Shown piece after piece: positions 54,217-61,448 of a DNA stretch of 62,268 nucleotides (position 1 is the first letter of the stretch; each line of letters begins with the position of its first letter). The DNA is from a virus. The DNA lies in IMG/VR virus record IMGVR_UViG_3300012927_000093, positions 1-62,268 of that record; one strand, written 5' to 3'. Position numbers and translations under genes: made by a program. The notes beneath the pieces are model-generated. The model did not search any database and was not told the origin of the DNA. It saw only the letters and a program-made list of their open reading frames with translations.

Positions 54217-54542
54217 GCGGCACCGCCGATGACCATTGCCGGGTAACCCTCGGGCGGATCAGGCACAAACATGAACCAGCCGTCGGGCAGCTCGCGGAAC
54301 GTAACGTCGGAGGTGTGCCCCTCGGTTGCCTTCCGCAGCGCACGCGCCGCGTTCTTGCTCGGGGCCAAGTAGCCCGCTGGGGCGTTGCGGTAGTCCAGCC
54401 TGACCGAGTACTTCCACTTGCCGGTGTCGGTGAAGACCTCGGCTGGCACCCTGGCCAGCCAGGAGCCGAGGAGTTGCTGGACGTCGCGCCCGTTAGCTAG
54501 CTCAGTGGCGATGGCGTCGGCGAGCTCGGCCCGGGTGCTCAC
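54213..54542 (-). CDS. Small hypothetical protein
   Basis: 109 residues from GTG 54542. N-terminal helix (AELADAIATELANGRDVQQL), then SVRLDYRNAPAGYLAPSKNA and a C-terminus WFMFVPDPPEGYPAMVIG. Overlaps at both ends. No function recognised. Confidence 0.65.
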   Translation of the reverse strand: MSTRAELADAIATELANGRDVQQLLGSWLARVPAEVFTDTGKWKYSVRLDYRNAPAGYLAPSKNAARALRKATEGHTSDVTFRELPDGWFMFVPDPPEGYPAMVIGGAA

Positions 54543-54745
54543 GCCGCACCGTCCAGCAGGAACGTCTCCGCGTCGGCCAGCACGCCGAACACGTGCTCGT
54601 CGGTGTCGTGGCCGGTGCAGTAGTTGGCGAACACGTCCCAGCACTCACACTCCAGGACAGCGCCACCTGGACGGACATGCAGCTGGCTGGCTACCTCGAT
54701 GAGACGTAGATCGATCATCTTGCGGACCACCTGCTGCGCGTTCAC
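54539..54745 (-). CDS. Small Cys-containing protein
   Basis: 68 residues from GTG 54745: helix NAQQVVRKMIDLRLIEVASQ, then LECECWDVFANYCTGHDTDE with three Cys and a His. Possible zinc site. Overlaps neighbours by four bases. Unknown. Confidence 0.65.
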   Translation of the reverse strand: MNAQQVVRKMIDLRLIEVASQLHVRPGGAVLECECWDVFANYCTGHDTDEHVFGVLADAETFLLDGAA

Positions 54746-55005
54746 GCGGAGATCCGCATCAGGTGCCCGAAGCACTTCGCGCAGCACGGCCCGGCCACGT
54801 ACCCGGACGAGAGTGGGGCCGGCCGACGCTCCGGCGACTCGAAGTCGAGGCCGCAGGCCACCCAGTAGTGCGTGTTGTCGTTGGCCAGGAACGCCCAACG
54901 CAGGGCCCGGTGTACCTCTGACCAGCTCGGGTCCGTATCGCGGACGGCCATCTCGGAGGTGTGCACGTAGCCGAGCTCGGTGACCCGGCGAATCACGGCG
55001 GTCAC
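54742..55005 (-). CDS. Small zinc-type protein
   Basis: 87 residues from GTG 55005. Middle segment WSEVHRALRWAFLANDNTHY, VACGLDFE, and C-terminal GPCCAKCFGHLMRI with CC..C..H. Metal binding is likely. Overlaps neighbours. Unknown function. Confidence 0.65.
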   Translation of the reverse strand: MTAVIRRVTELGYVHTSEMAVRDTDPSWSEVHRALRWAFLANDNTHYWVACGLDFESPERRPAPLSSGYVAGPCCAKCFGHLMRISA

Positions 55006-55229
55006 TCCGACACCGCCGGCGCCAGGTCCACGCCTGTCTTGCAGAACGTGGCGGCCTCGAACCCGATGGGCGTCTCGGCGCGCACGTAGGTCACGTCGTG
55101 GTGCGTGATCTGCGTCCGCGGCACGGCCGTCTTGTCCGCTACGCCAGTGAGGCGCTCGCTCGGCGACTTCTGGGTGACCGTGTTGTCGGACGCCGGCTTG
55201 GGGCGCGGGCGGGGACTCGGGGGCGTCAC
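55002..55229 (-). CDS. Small hypothetical protein
   Basis: 75 residues, GTG 55229: Pro-rich N-terminus, then TGVADKTAVPRTQITHHDVT and YVRAETPIGFEAATFCKTGV. Overlaps both neighbours. No function recognised. Confidence 0.6.
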   Translation of the reverse strand: MTPPSPRPRPKPASDNTVTQKSPSERLTGVADKTAVPRTQITHHDVTYVRAETPIGFEAATFCKTGVDLAPAVSE

Positions 55230-55414
55230 GCGGCACCGAGCCGGTGCTTGCCGCCGTTACGCTGGGCCTTTGGGGTAACCAGGAATGTGTTGCTGGTACC
55301 TACGTGGCCGGCGAGACGCGACTGGTGAGCGCCTCGGTGACGCAGGGCCACCAGACGGTTGATGTTCGTCACCAGGTGTAGCGCGGTCAGCGGCTGAGCT
55401 ATTAGGGTATGCAT
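55226..55414 (-). CDS. Small basic hypothetical protein, first early gene
   Basis: 62 residues: MHTLIAQPLTALHLVTNINR, His/Arg-rich. It is the first gene in the early operon after the terminator at 55463-55499. AGGAAGG lies 15 bases upstream of the ATG, a rather long spacing, so the start is uncertain. Unknown function. Confidence 0.5.
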   Translation of the reverse strand: MHTLIAQPLTALHLVTNINRLVALRHRGAHQSRLAGHVGTSNTFLVTPKAQRNGGKHRLGAA

Positions 55415-55462
55415 AGCGGGCGGTCGTACCTTCCTGGTCGGTGTGCTCGTTACGAGGAAAAG

Positions 55463-55499
55463 AGAGCCGTTTCTGCTGCCTAGGCGGGCGGCTCTTTTT
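55463..55499. terminator. Bidirectional intrinsic terminator
   Basis: AGAGCCG (55463-55469) pairs with CGGCTCT (55489-55495); the plus strand then reads TTTTTC and the minus strand CTTTTCC. It lies between the excisionase-like gene and the early operon. Readthrough or antitermination must occur if the leftward promoter at 55780 feeds the early genes. Confidence 0.7.
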
Positions 55500-55511
55500 C
55501 GTGCGTGTAGG

Positions 55512-55718
55512 TCAGGCGGTCATCCGCTCACCGCGCATCCATGCGTTCACCGCATCCCGGTGAACGCGCCAGATTCGGCCTTTGCCGCGTTGGTGGCCCA
55601 GAAGATCACCGCTCTGCAGCGCGAGGTAGATCTCGGTGCGCGAGACGCCGGTCATGGACTGGACTTCGGCGGGTGAGAACCACACGCGGCCGATCACTGA
55701 GCTGTCACTGTCTGTCAT
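55512..55718 (-). CDS. Excisionase-like helix-turn-helix protein
   Basis: 68 residues from ATG 55718, ribosome site AGGTGAAG. VWFSPAEVQSMTGVSRTEIY, LALQSGDLLGHQRGKGRIWR, VHRDAVNAWM is the MerR/excisionase-type winged helix (HTH_17). Such proteins bind DNA near the integrase sites and set the direction of recombination. It is divergent from the repressor. Confidence 0.75.
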   Translation of the reverse strand: MTDSDSSVIGRVWFSPAEVQSMTGVSRTEIYLALQSGDLLGHQRGKGRIWRVHRDAVNAWMRGERMTA

Positions 55719-55779
55719 CTTCACCTGCCTCGGAGGGGGGCATTTTGAGGATCCTGAGGGGTCCTTAGATGTGCCAAAC

Positions 55780-55807
55780 AGTATCGAGCTGTGTCGAGGA
55801 GTGTCAA
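55780..55807 (-). promoter_or_regulatory. Leftward promoter of excisionase/early genes
   Basis: Minus-strand TTGACA (55807-55802), 16 bases, GATACT (55785-55780). A transcript starting near 55773 runs into the excisionase-like gene. Confidence 0.6.
55786..55807 (+). repeat. 22-bp element, copy 1
   Basis: GAGCTGTGTCGAGGAGTGTC plus AA matches, in inverted orientation and with two differences, 57987-58008 inside the integrase 3' end. It overlaps the leftward promoter. Confidence 0.65.
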
Positions 55808-55847
55808 GCGTTGATGTCAAGTTGTGTCGGTTGGACGCTAGCACTCC

Positions 55848-55875
55848 TTGACAAAGATCCGGACCTACCTAGACA
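55848..55875 (+). promoter_or_regulatory. Rightward promoter of repressor gene
   Basis: TTGACA (55848-55853), 16 bases, TAGACA (55870-55875). A second TTGACA sits at 55891-55896. The repressor ATG is at 55920. Confidence 0.45.
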
Positions 55876-55919
55876 TAGGCGCCCTTGCGTTTGACATCTC
55901 CGCAGGTCAGCCTTGGTCA

Positions 55920-56381
55920 ATGGGCAGCGACGGGGACCTTCTGAGGGCTGCGCGCGAGCGCCTACGCCTGACTCAGGGGGAGCTGGCATCCAAGGTCGGA
56001 GTTAGCCGGGCAACGGTGGGTAGCTGGGAAAAGGGCACCCCACCCCGAAGTAGCCTTGGCCTGATACGCGAGGTGCTAGGGCTCGACGAGCACCTTCAGC
56101 CGGCCGGCTCGGGGGAGACCATGAACTTCGCCGCGATGACCAACGGCGAGCTCGTGGCGCGCATGAACACCCTGGTCGCGCAGCTGAACGTGATGTCGGT
56201 CGAGGTGGCACGCCGGTTGAAGGATGGCGACTTCGACACAGTCGACCAGGCCGCTGCCAGCAAGGCTGGTTACTCACAGCGACTAATCAACGGCCGGTTC
56301 ATCATGGACGTCGAAGACATCGAGCTGGACCCGCCGGACGACGAGGCGGGCAGCGCCGAAGGATCTTCCGTTAGTCAGTGA
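55920..56381 (+). CDS. Xre-type repressor
   Basis: 153 residues from ATG 55920. LLRAARERLRLTQGELASKV, GVSRATVGSWEKG is a clear Xre helix-turn-helix at about 6-40. A linker leads to a helical C-terminal region (MTNGELVARMNTLVAQLNVM, SVEVARRLKDGDFDTV), probably for dimerisation, and an acidic tail. No LexA-like peptidase motif, so induction would not be by RecA self-cleavage. It probably keeps the prophage silent by binding the TGTCAAG array. A longer frame from 55848 would start inside the promoter and is rejected. Confidence 0.8.
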   Translation: MGSDGDLLRAARERLRLTQGELASKVGVSRATVGSWEKGTPPRSSLGLIREVLGLDEHLQPAGSGETMNFAAMTNGELVARMNTLVAQLNVMSVEVARRLKDGDFDTVDQAAASKAGYSQRLINGRFIMDVEDIELDPPDDEAGSAEGSSVSQ

Positions 56382-56385
56382 TGGA

Positions 56386-56426
56386 ACTAAAGTCGCCGTG
56401 CCGTGGGTACGTTGTGATACTAAAGT
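56386..56426 (+). repeat. Direct repeat ACTAAAGT x2
   Basis: ACTAAAGT occurs at 56386-56393 and 56419-56426, 33 bases apart, just after the repressor stop and before the next gene. Possible operator pair for the gene at 56515. Confidence 0.35.
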
Positions 56427-56514
56427 GACTACCCATTCGGCCTATAGCGGTACCTCCGGGCGAGTGAGAAGTTAACGCTTCTATTACATCGCGCAACTAT
56501 CCGGAGCGCCAACA

Positions 56515-56838
56515 TTGTCCACTGATGCGTACTACCCCACCCTCCCAGCGCAGTGGCTCACCGAAGCCGTCCTGCGGAATACTGGATACACAGTCGAGGT
56601 AAACCCCTTCCTCGAAGCCACCGCTGCAGTCGACCGCGAACGCGGTCTCATCGAAGTTCGCCCGGGCCTTACCTTCCCCCGCTTCCACCTGTCCCTGTCC
56701 CGGGCGGCCCTGTTCACAGTCTTCGATGAGACCGTGGTCCCCGAGTTCCGGCCGGCCCACGAGTTGCCTGAGGGGGTGACGCGCCTACACTCCACCCTCA
56801 CTGGCGGCATCGATATGCGCTACTCCCTGACCAGCTAA
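56515..56838 (+). CDS. Hypothetical protein between repressor and integrase
   Basis: 107 residues from TTG 56515. LTEAVLRNTGYTVEVNPFLE, RGLIEVRPGLTFPRFHLSLS, RAALFTVFDETVVPE. The only other possible start is internal near the end, so the TTG is accepted. It is in the same direction as repressor and integrase and so may be expressed in lysogens. No family recognised; superinfection or toxin roles are open. Confidence 0.65.
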   Translation: MSTDAYYPTLPAQWLTEAVLRNTGYTVEVNPFLEATAAVDRERGLIEVRPGLTFPRFHLSLSRAALFTVFDETVVPEFRPAHELPEGVTRLHSTLTGGIDMRYSLTS

Positions 56839-56852
56839 CCGCCGAGGTTGCG

Positions 56853-58100
56853 ATGGCGTGGACTGAAGAGCTAGCGCCCAACTCGAGCGGCACAGTCCGG
56901 TTCCGGGGCGCCTATCGCAACTCCGACCAAGAGGTGCGACGCAAGACCTTTGATCACAAGAACGCCGCCCTGAGATGGGCGTACGCCGAAGAACAGAAAG
57001 TCGCAGAAGGCTCTCGCCGAGACCCCGCGAGAGGTCGCCTCACCTGGAGCGCCTGGTGCGCACGGTGGTGGCCGACCCGGCGAATGGAGTCAGGCACCGC
57101 GAACTCGCAGATGAGCATGCGTGATCTCTATGTGCTGCCCCGCTGGGGCGACGTCCCGCTGAACAAGATCGAGCACGACGACTTGCAGGTCTGGGTCAAC
57201 GAGCTGTCCAAGAAGTTATCCGCCTCATCGACCCGGCTGTGTTACTACCAGCTGTCCGCGTCGATGAAAGCCGCCGTGCCGCGGTTGCTGCCCTATACGC
57301 CGTGCATCGGGATAAAGCTGCCCACGTTGCCTTCGGCGCCCGAGCGCTACCTTACTTTTGATGAAGTCGATGCGCTGTTCTATCACCTTGATGGCGTGTA
57401 CCGGCTGTTAGTCGAAACGCTGATCGAGACAGGCATGCGGATCGGCGAGGCGGTTGCGCTGCATCGGCACCGGATCAACTTCGAACAGAAGACGATTGAT
57501 GTCGTGGAACGCTGGGACGGCTACGCCGGCGTAGTTAAGGCATACCCGAAAGGCAAACGTCGGCGCACCGTGCCGCTCACACCGAAGCTAGCGGGCCTGC
57601 TGCACGCCTGGTACCAGATGCGCCCCTCTGACGCCCGACGCTGCACCGTCGTCCACGACCGCGGATCGGTATGCCGTTCAGCGTTGGTGCACCCGTCACC
57701 GGGCAACGGGAAAGTCATCGACCCCAAGGACTTCTCGCTGCGGCCATGGCGCAACGCCCTGGAGCGATCCGAGATCGGGCACGCCCGGATCCACGATCTC
57801 AGGCACACCTACGCGTCACGCATTGTAACTGCCGGCGTCAGCCTGTCGGTACTGCAGGCGCTGCTCGGCCACAGCTCGATCAAGACCACGGAACGGTACG
57901 CCCATCTATTGACCGACAGCCATGATGAAGTACGGGCCGCGCTGGCCCTGCGACCCTCAAAGGGAGCAGATGAGGGAGCAAACCAGTTGACACGCCTCGA
58001 TACAGCTCGGCACAAAAAGATGCAGCGGAACCTATCCCGACCAGGCAAAACGGCGAGGAACGGCACTACCGGGCACGCCTCGCCACAGGCTGAAATCTAA
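56853..58100 (+). CDS. int: Tyrosine integrase
   Basis: 415 residues. N-terminal arm-type domain (RFRGAYRNSDQEVRRKTFDH), SAM-like core-binding domain (about 70-160), catalytic domain with Arg (LIETGMRIGEAVAL), HDLRHTYASR, LLGHSSIKTTERYAHLL giving R, H-x-x-R, H and Tyr. Phage integrases of this class recombine attP with a host att site. A copy of the 22-bp element lies inside its 3' end. Hairpin at 58125-58155 may terminate it. Confidence 0.93.
   Translation: MAWTEELAPNSSGTVRFRGAYRNSDQEVRRKTFDHKNAALRWAYAEEQKVAEGSRRDPARGRLTWSAWCARWWPTRRMESGTANSQMSMRDLYVLPRWGDVPLNKIEHDDLQVWVNELSKKLSASSTRLCYYQLSASMKAAVPRLLPYTPCIGIKLPTLPSAPERYLTFDEVDALFYHLDGVYRLLVETLIETGMRIGEAVALHRHRINFEQKTIDVVERWDGYAGVVKAYPKGKRRRTVPLTPKLAGLLHAWYQMRPSDARRCTVVHDRGSVCRSALVHPSPGNGKVIDPKDFSLRPWRNALERSEIGHARIHDLRHTYASRIVTAGVSLSVLQALLGHSSIKTTERYAHLLTDSHDEVRAALALRPSKGADEGANQLTRLDTARHKKMQRNLSRPGKTARNGTTGHASPQAEI
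57987..58008 (-). repeat. 22-bp element, copy 2 (inverted)
   Basis: TTGACACGCCTCGATACAGC plus TC is the reverse complement of 55786-55807 with two mismatches. Inside the last 40 codons of the integrase gene; the coding demand does not explain the match. Confidence 0.65.
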
Positions 58101-58124
58101 TTTCCTATTAAGGGTGGTTCGAGC

Positions 58125-58155
58125 GCATCCGGGCCTGCTCCCTGAGTCCGGATGC
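58125..58155 (+). terminator. Hairpin after integrase
   Basis: GCATCCGG (58125-58132) and CCGGATGC (58148-58155) are an exact 8-bp stem with a 15-base loop, 24 bases after the integrase stop. No T-run. Confidence 0.5.
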
Positions 58156-58200
58156 CGCGTGACCTGCTGGGTTGCGATCTCGGACCGCCTCGCGGGAGGC

Positions 58201-58221
58201 GCTCCCCCGGACCCCGGGAGC
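58201..58221 (-). terminator. Short hairpin after HTH gene
   Basis: GCTCCC (58201-58206) and GGGAGC (58216-58221) pair over six bases about 19 bases past the stop at 58240. Weak terminator candidate. Confidence 0.35.
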
Positions 58222-58239
58222 AACGAGGGAGCAGGGGTC

Positions 58240-58419
58240 TCAGCCACGGTTGCGCTCTTCGACCTGACGACGCAGGTCGTCTAGGTCCCAGCGGTAGTGC
58301 CCGCCGGCCGTGACCATTGCCGGCTTGAACTTGTACGTGGTGACCCAGCGCCGCAGCGTCGCCCGACCGACACCGAGGGCGTCAGCCGCCTGCCCAGTCG
58401 TCAAGTAACGCTCCGTCAC
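58240..58419 (-). CDS. Excisionase/MerR-type helix-turn-helix protein
   Basis: 59 residues, GTG 58419: RYLTTGQAADALGVGRATLR, RWVTTYKFKPAMVTAGGHYR, WDLDDLRRQVEER. This is a full MerR/excisionase-type HTH. It is convergent to the integrase and divergent from the next operon. It may be an excisionase for a second element or a regulator of the promoter at 58472. Confidence 0.75.
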   Translation of the reverse strand: MTERYLTTGQAADALGVGRATLRRWVTTYKFKPAMVTAGGHYRWDLDDLRRQVEERNRG

Positions 58420-58471
58420 ATCGTCAGCTTCCCACAGGCACCGGCTCGGTCAACATCCACGACACACCACC

Positions 58472-58501
58472 TTGGCGTGGAACCGGTCTCGTGCGTATAG
58501 T
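58472..58501 (+). promoter_or_regulatory. Promoter with adjacent palindrome
   Basis: TTGGCG (58472-58477), 18 bases, TATAGT (58496-58501). A 10-bp palindrome CTCACGTGAG follows at 58503-58512, then direct repeats ATTGAGC, suitable as an operator for the HTH protein beside it. Confidence 0.6.
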
Positions 58502-58556
58502 CTCACGTGAGCGGATTGAGCGCATTGAGCCGATCGCTATCCCGGGGAGCAAACCA

Positions 58557-58832
58557 ATGACCACCGCCTATGACGAGGCACCGACCATGAACGGCAACCA
58601 GCCCACCGAGCCCACCGACCGCAAGCGCGCCCTTCGCCGCATGCGCGATCTGCTCGAGCACACCGAGCTCGGCCCGCAGCTGGCCGACGAGATCCGCGAG
58701 ACGCACCTCGACCTGATCGACCAGGAGAACTCGGCCACCGGCATCAACAAGCGCCACCTGAGCAATCGGGCGCACCTGGTCGGTCTGCTGCTCGCCGCGC
58801 TGGACGAGTTCCACGGCATCGAGGCCGAGTGA
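58557..58832 (+). CDS. Small hypothetical protein, first of right operon
   Basis: 91 residues from ATG 58557 with GGGGAGC upstream. Helical: RKRALRRMRDLLEHTELGPQ, LADEIRETHLDLIDQENSAT, HLSNRAHLVGLLLAALDEF. Overlaps next gene. No function recognised. Confidence 0.7.
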   Translation: MTTAYDEAPTMNGNQPTEPTDRKRALRRMRDLLEHTELGPQLADEIRETHLDLIDQENSATGINKRHLSNRAHLVGLLLAALDEFHGIEAE

Positions 58833-59065
58833 TGGCCTGGGGAAGCAAGCGCGAGAGCCACGCATCCTTCACCGCCCCGTCGGCCGAGTTCCAGGCCCAC
58901 AAGCAGCGCAAGGCCGAGGCTGAGCGCCAGGCCAAGGCTGACGCCCGGGCCGCCGACGCCAAGAAGGCCGCCGCCGCACAGGCCAAGGCCGACCGCGACA
59001 ACGAGCGCGCCATGGAACGGGCCGCCCAGCAGATCGCCGAGCGCGTCCTTCGGCACATGCAATGA
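58832..59065 (+). CDS. Small coiled-coil protein
   Basis: 77 residues from ATG 58832 (GTG 58829 gives one more and a GTGA overlap). Nearly all Ala/Lys/Glu/Arg helix (HKQRKAEAERQAKADARAAD). Possible structural or DNA accessory role; unknown. Confidence 0.65.
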   Translation: MAWGSKRESHASFTAPSAEFQAHKQRKAEAERQAKADARAADAKKAAAAQAKADRDNERAMERAAQQIAERVLRHMQ

Positions 59066-59322
59066 ACCTGGTCAACCCGGAGCAGTTCCGCCACGGGCTC
59101 ATGTGGGTGGCCTTCTGGGGCATGGTCGCTTCGGCCGCAACCCTGGTGCTCGGTGTTGGGCTGGACGCTGGTTGGCACGTCTGGGTACCGGCAATCATCG
59201 CGTTCCCGCTTTGCTACCTGATCCGCGAGGCGTGTCACGACATGTGGATGGACGTCAAGGCCCCACGGATCCCTTCCACGTACACCACGCCGCGTGACTC
59301 CGACTCGGACTGGGAGAAGTAA
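59062..59322 (+). CDS. Small membrane protein
   Basis: 86 residues with two membrane helices (MWVAFWGMVASAATLVLGVG and VWVPAIIAFPLCYLIREA) and a cytosolic tail. Overlaps the previous gene by four bases (ATGA). Unknown role. Confidence 0.65.
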   Translation: MNLVNPEQFRHGLMWVAFWGMVASAATLVLGVGLDAGWHVWVPAIIAFPLCYLIREACHDMWMDVKAPRIPSTYTTPRDSDSDWEK

Positions 59323-59475
59323 ATGGGTTTCTTCACGAAGACTCGTCACGCGTCCCGCAACCCGGAGAAGGTCCAGACCATCCAGACGCACAAGATGGGC
59401 AACTTCGGTGGCAAGGGCAAGCTCGTCACCGGGTCGAAGCTCTCGGGTGGAAAGTCCAAGAAGAACCCGCGTTAA
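59323..59475 (+). CDS. 50-residue basic protein
   Basis: ATG 59323 directly after the previous stop; MGFFTKTRHASRNPEKVQTI, Gly/Lys-rich end (SKLSGGKSKKNPR). Strongly basic, so nucleic-acid contact is likely. Unknown function. Confidence 0.6.
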   Translation: MGFFTKTRHASRNPEKVQTIQTHKMGNFGGKGKLVTGSKLSGGKSKKNPR

Positions 59476-59507
59476 CCTGCGGGAACGTCCGAAACGGAGG
59501 GCCGGAG

Positions 59508-59939
59508 ATGGGTGACCACTCCGGCCCTTACGCGTCAACGGACCCGAACAAATCCCCCGAGGTCGTGGATGCCGAGGCTGCGTTGGCATATGCGCGGCTG
59601 CTGCGTCGTGAGGCGCCGAACGATATTGCCCGCGATCTTGGGATTTCGAGGGCGACTTTCTATCGCAGAATCGAAATGTTGATGTTGCGACATGACCGCC
59701 CTTCTCGATCTTTGATGCAGGTGATCGCGCACGACGAGCTTGATCAACTGACGCGGATGACGATGCAGCGGCTGCAGGAAGAGTGCTCGAACCAGGACTT
59801 TGTGAAGCTGGTGGGCGAGCTGCGCCAGCAGAACACGGCGCGACTCAAGCTGTACGAAGACGCGCCGGCGAACACCGATGAGGGTGAGTCCACCGAAGAG
59901 GATTGGGACGACTGGGAGTCCGATGACCGCGCCAGTTAA
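59508..59939 (+). CDS. Terminase small subunit-like (second set)
   Basis: 143 residues, GGAG before the ATG. VDAEAALAYARLLRREAPND, IARDLGISRATFYRRIEMLM is a helix-turn-helix; HDELDQLTRMTMQRLQEEC follows, and an acidic C-terminus (EEDWDDWESDD). An HTH plus oligomerising helix and position before a large terminase gene fit a small terminase subunit. Overlaps that gene by 17 bases. Confidence 0.65.
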   Translation: MGDHSGPYASTDPNKSPEVVDAEAALAYARLLRREAPNDIARDLGISRATFYRRIEMLMLRHDRPSRSLMQVIAHDELDQLTRMTMQRLQEECSNQDFVKLVGELRQQNTARLKLYEDAPANTDEGESTEEDWDDWESDDRAS

Positions 59940-61437
59940 GCGCCGGCTCGAAGGTCCGCCCGGCTTCCGTCCCGAGCTCTACACAGCGAAGCTGCGCCAC
60001 GGCGCGTTCCGCACGCACACCCAGGAGTGCATCAACAAGCGCCGGGATTGGTGCCGCACCTCCCCGATCCTGTTCGCGCTCTACTACCTGGCACCGCACG
60101 TGATGCTGCCCGGGATGCTGCACGCGTTGAGCGATCTGCACATAGCGCTGGCCATGTCGGCGAAGCGGTGGATGCGTACCGACGTCGGCCCAAAGGAGAT
60201 CCGCGACGCCTGGGTAGCGCCCCGGGACGCTGCCAAGACGACGTGGCTGTTCCTGATCTTGCCGCTGTGGAGCATGGCGTTCGGGCACCGCAAGTTCATC
60301 GTCGTCTACTCCGACACCGAGGATCAGGCGAAGCTGCACTTGGCCACGCTCAAGCTGCAGTTCGCGCAGAACGAGCGGCTGATGCGGGACTTTCCTGAGC
60401 TGTGCACGCCGATGAAGACTGGCGGCCGGGCGCTTAAGGACAACGACACGACGTACCTGGCAGCCAACGGCGCGATCATCATGGTGAAGGGGATGAACTC
60501 AGCGACGCTGGGCGTGAAGTGGGACAACCTGCGCCCGGACGCGCTGCTGTTCGATGAAGTCGAGCCCAAGAAGGGCCGCTACAACGTCGAGATGAAGCGC
60601 AAGCGGCTCGAGGATCTGATCGACGTGATCTTGCCGTGCAACTTCTCGGCGGTGGTCCAGATCGCGGGGACGACCGTGATGGCCGGCTCGATCATTCACA
60701 ATCTCGTCGAGGGCGACGCGTGGGTGGCCGAGGAGAACATCACGGTCCATCACTTCCGGGGCATCATCGAAGACCCTGAGACCGGAGACGAACGGTCGCT
60801 CTGGGAGCCGAAGTGGAGCCTGGAGTTCCAGCGCGAGGAGCGGCTGCGCAACCCGCGCGGCTACGCCAAGAACTTCGACAACGCCCCGGTCGACGAGAAC
60901 GGCACGTTCTGGGACGACGACGACATCACCTACGACACGCGCCTGCTCGAGCACATCACCGAGCGAATCCTGGTCGTGGACCCGGCATCGAAGTCCAAGA
61001 AGACGAACGACGAGACCGGCATCGCCATGGTGTCCTATGCCGGCAACGTGCGCCGTGTGATCGTCGAGCGGGTGATGGGTGTGCGGCTGAAGCCAGACAA
61101 GCTACGCGAGCTGGTGCACTCGATCGTCCGCAACAACGGCATCCGCCTCATCGTGGTGGACGTGACCAACGGCGGCGACCACGTGGAGAACACACTGTCG
61201 CCGCTGCCGCCTGGCGTGCGGGTGTTCCCGGTGTCGCTGCGCCGATCGAAGATCGATCGGATCACGGACTTGCATGACTGCTACCTGCGCAAGCCGCCGA
61301 TGGTGGTGCACGCCCGGCCGATTTCGACGCTTGAGGCGCAGATGAAGGCTTACCCCAAGACGCTCCACGATGACCAGATCGACGCTGTGGCGCTCGGCAA
61401 GGAGTACTTCCACGGCGAGCTGAAGGCCGCTAGCTGA
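59923..61437 (+). CDS. Terminase large subunit (second set)
   Basis: 504 residues from ATG 59923. WVAPRDAAKTTWLFLILPLW (Walker A type APRDAAKTT, 99-107), KFIVVYSDTEDQAKLHLATL, ALLFDEVEP (207-215, Walker B), and nuclease-type VVDPASKSKKTNDETGIAM and VVDVTNGGDHVENTL. It is not similar in strings to the first TerL (30889-32481). No portal follows in the remaining 800 bases. Packaging of its own element, or an accessory motor, are options. Confidence 0.85.
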   Translation: MTAPVKRRLEGPPGFRPELYTAKLRHGAFRTHTQECINKRRDWCRTSPILFALYYLAPHVMLPGMLHALSDLHIALAMSAKRWMRTDVGPKEIRDAWVAPRDAAKTTWLFLILPLWSMAFGHRKFIVVYSDTEDQAKLHLATLKLQFAQNERLMRDFPELCTPMKTGGRALKDNDTTYLAANGAIIMVKGMNSATLGVKWDNLRPDALLFDEVEPKKGRYNVEMKRKRLEDLIDVILPCNFSAVVQIAGTTVMAGSIIHNLVEGDAWVAEENITVHHFRGIIEDPETGDERSLWEPKWSLEFQREERLRNPRGYAKNFDNAPVDENGTFWDDDDITYDTRLLEHITERILVVDPASKSKKTNDETGIAMVSYAGNVRRVIVERVMGVRLKPDKLRELVHSIVRNNGIRLIVVDVTNGGDHVENTLSPLPPGVRVFPVSLRRSKIDRITDLHDCYLRKPPMVVHARPISTLEAQMKAYPKTLHDDQIDAVALGKEYFHGELKAAS

Positions 61438-61448
61438 CCTGCACGGAC

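Larger units (their letters stand above)
55719..55919. promoter_or_regulatory. Lysogeny switch: divergent promoters and operators
   Basis: Holds the leftward and rightward promoters listed here, plus TGTCAAG at 55802-55808 and 55815-55821 (plus strand) and 55847-55853 (minus strand), with a variant TGTCGAG at 55792-55798. These are candidate repressor or excisionase sites. Confidence 0.6.
58101..58239. other. Integrase downstream region, possible att zone
   Basis: No gene between the integrase and the convergent HTH gene. Two hairpins (58125-58155, 58201-58221) are the only structure. Attachment core cannot be named without the partner site. Confidence 0.35.

Noticed and set aside
55848-56381. 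Longer repressor start at TTG 55848
   Set aside because: This TTG is the -35 box TTGACA itself, and the added N-terminus has no conserved features. ATG 55920 begins the Xre domain properly.
58101-58240. tRNA 3' end as attachment site after integrase (GGTTCGAGCGCATCC)
   Set aside because: The string resembles a T-arm, but no matching acceptor stem or CCA end, D-arm or anticodon arm could be seen.
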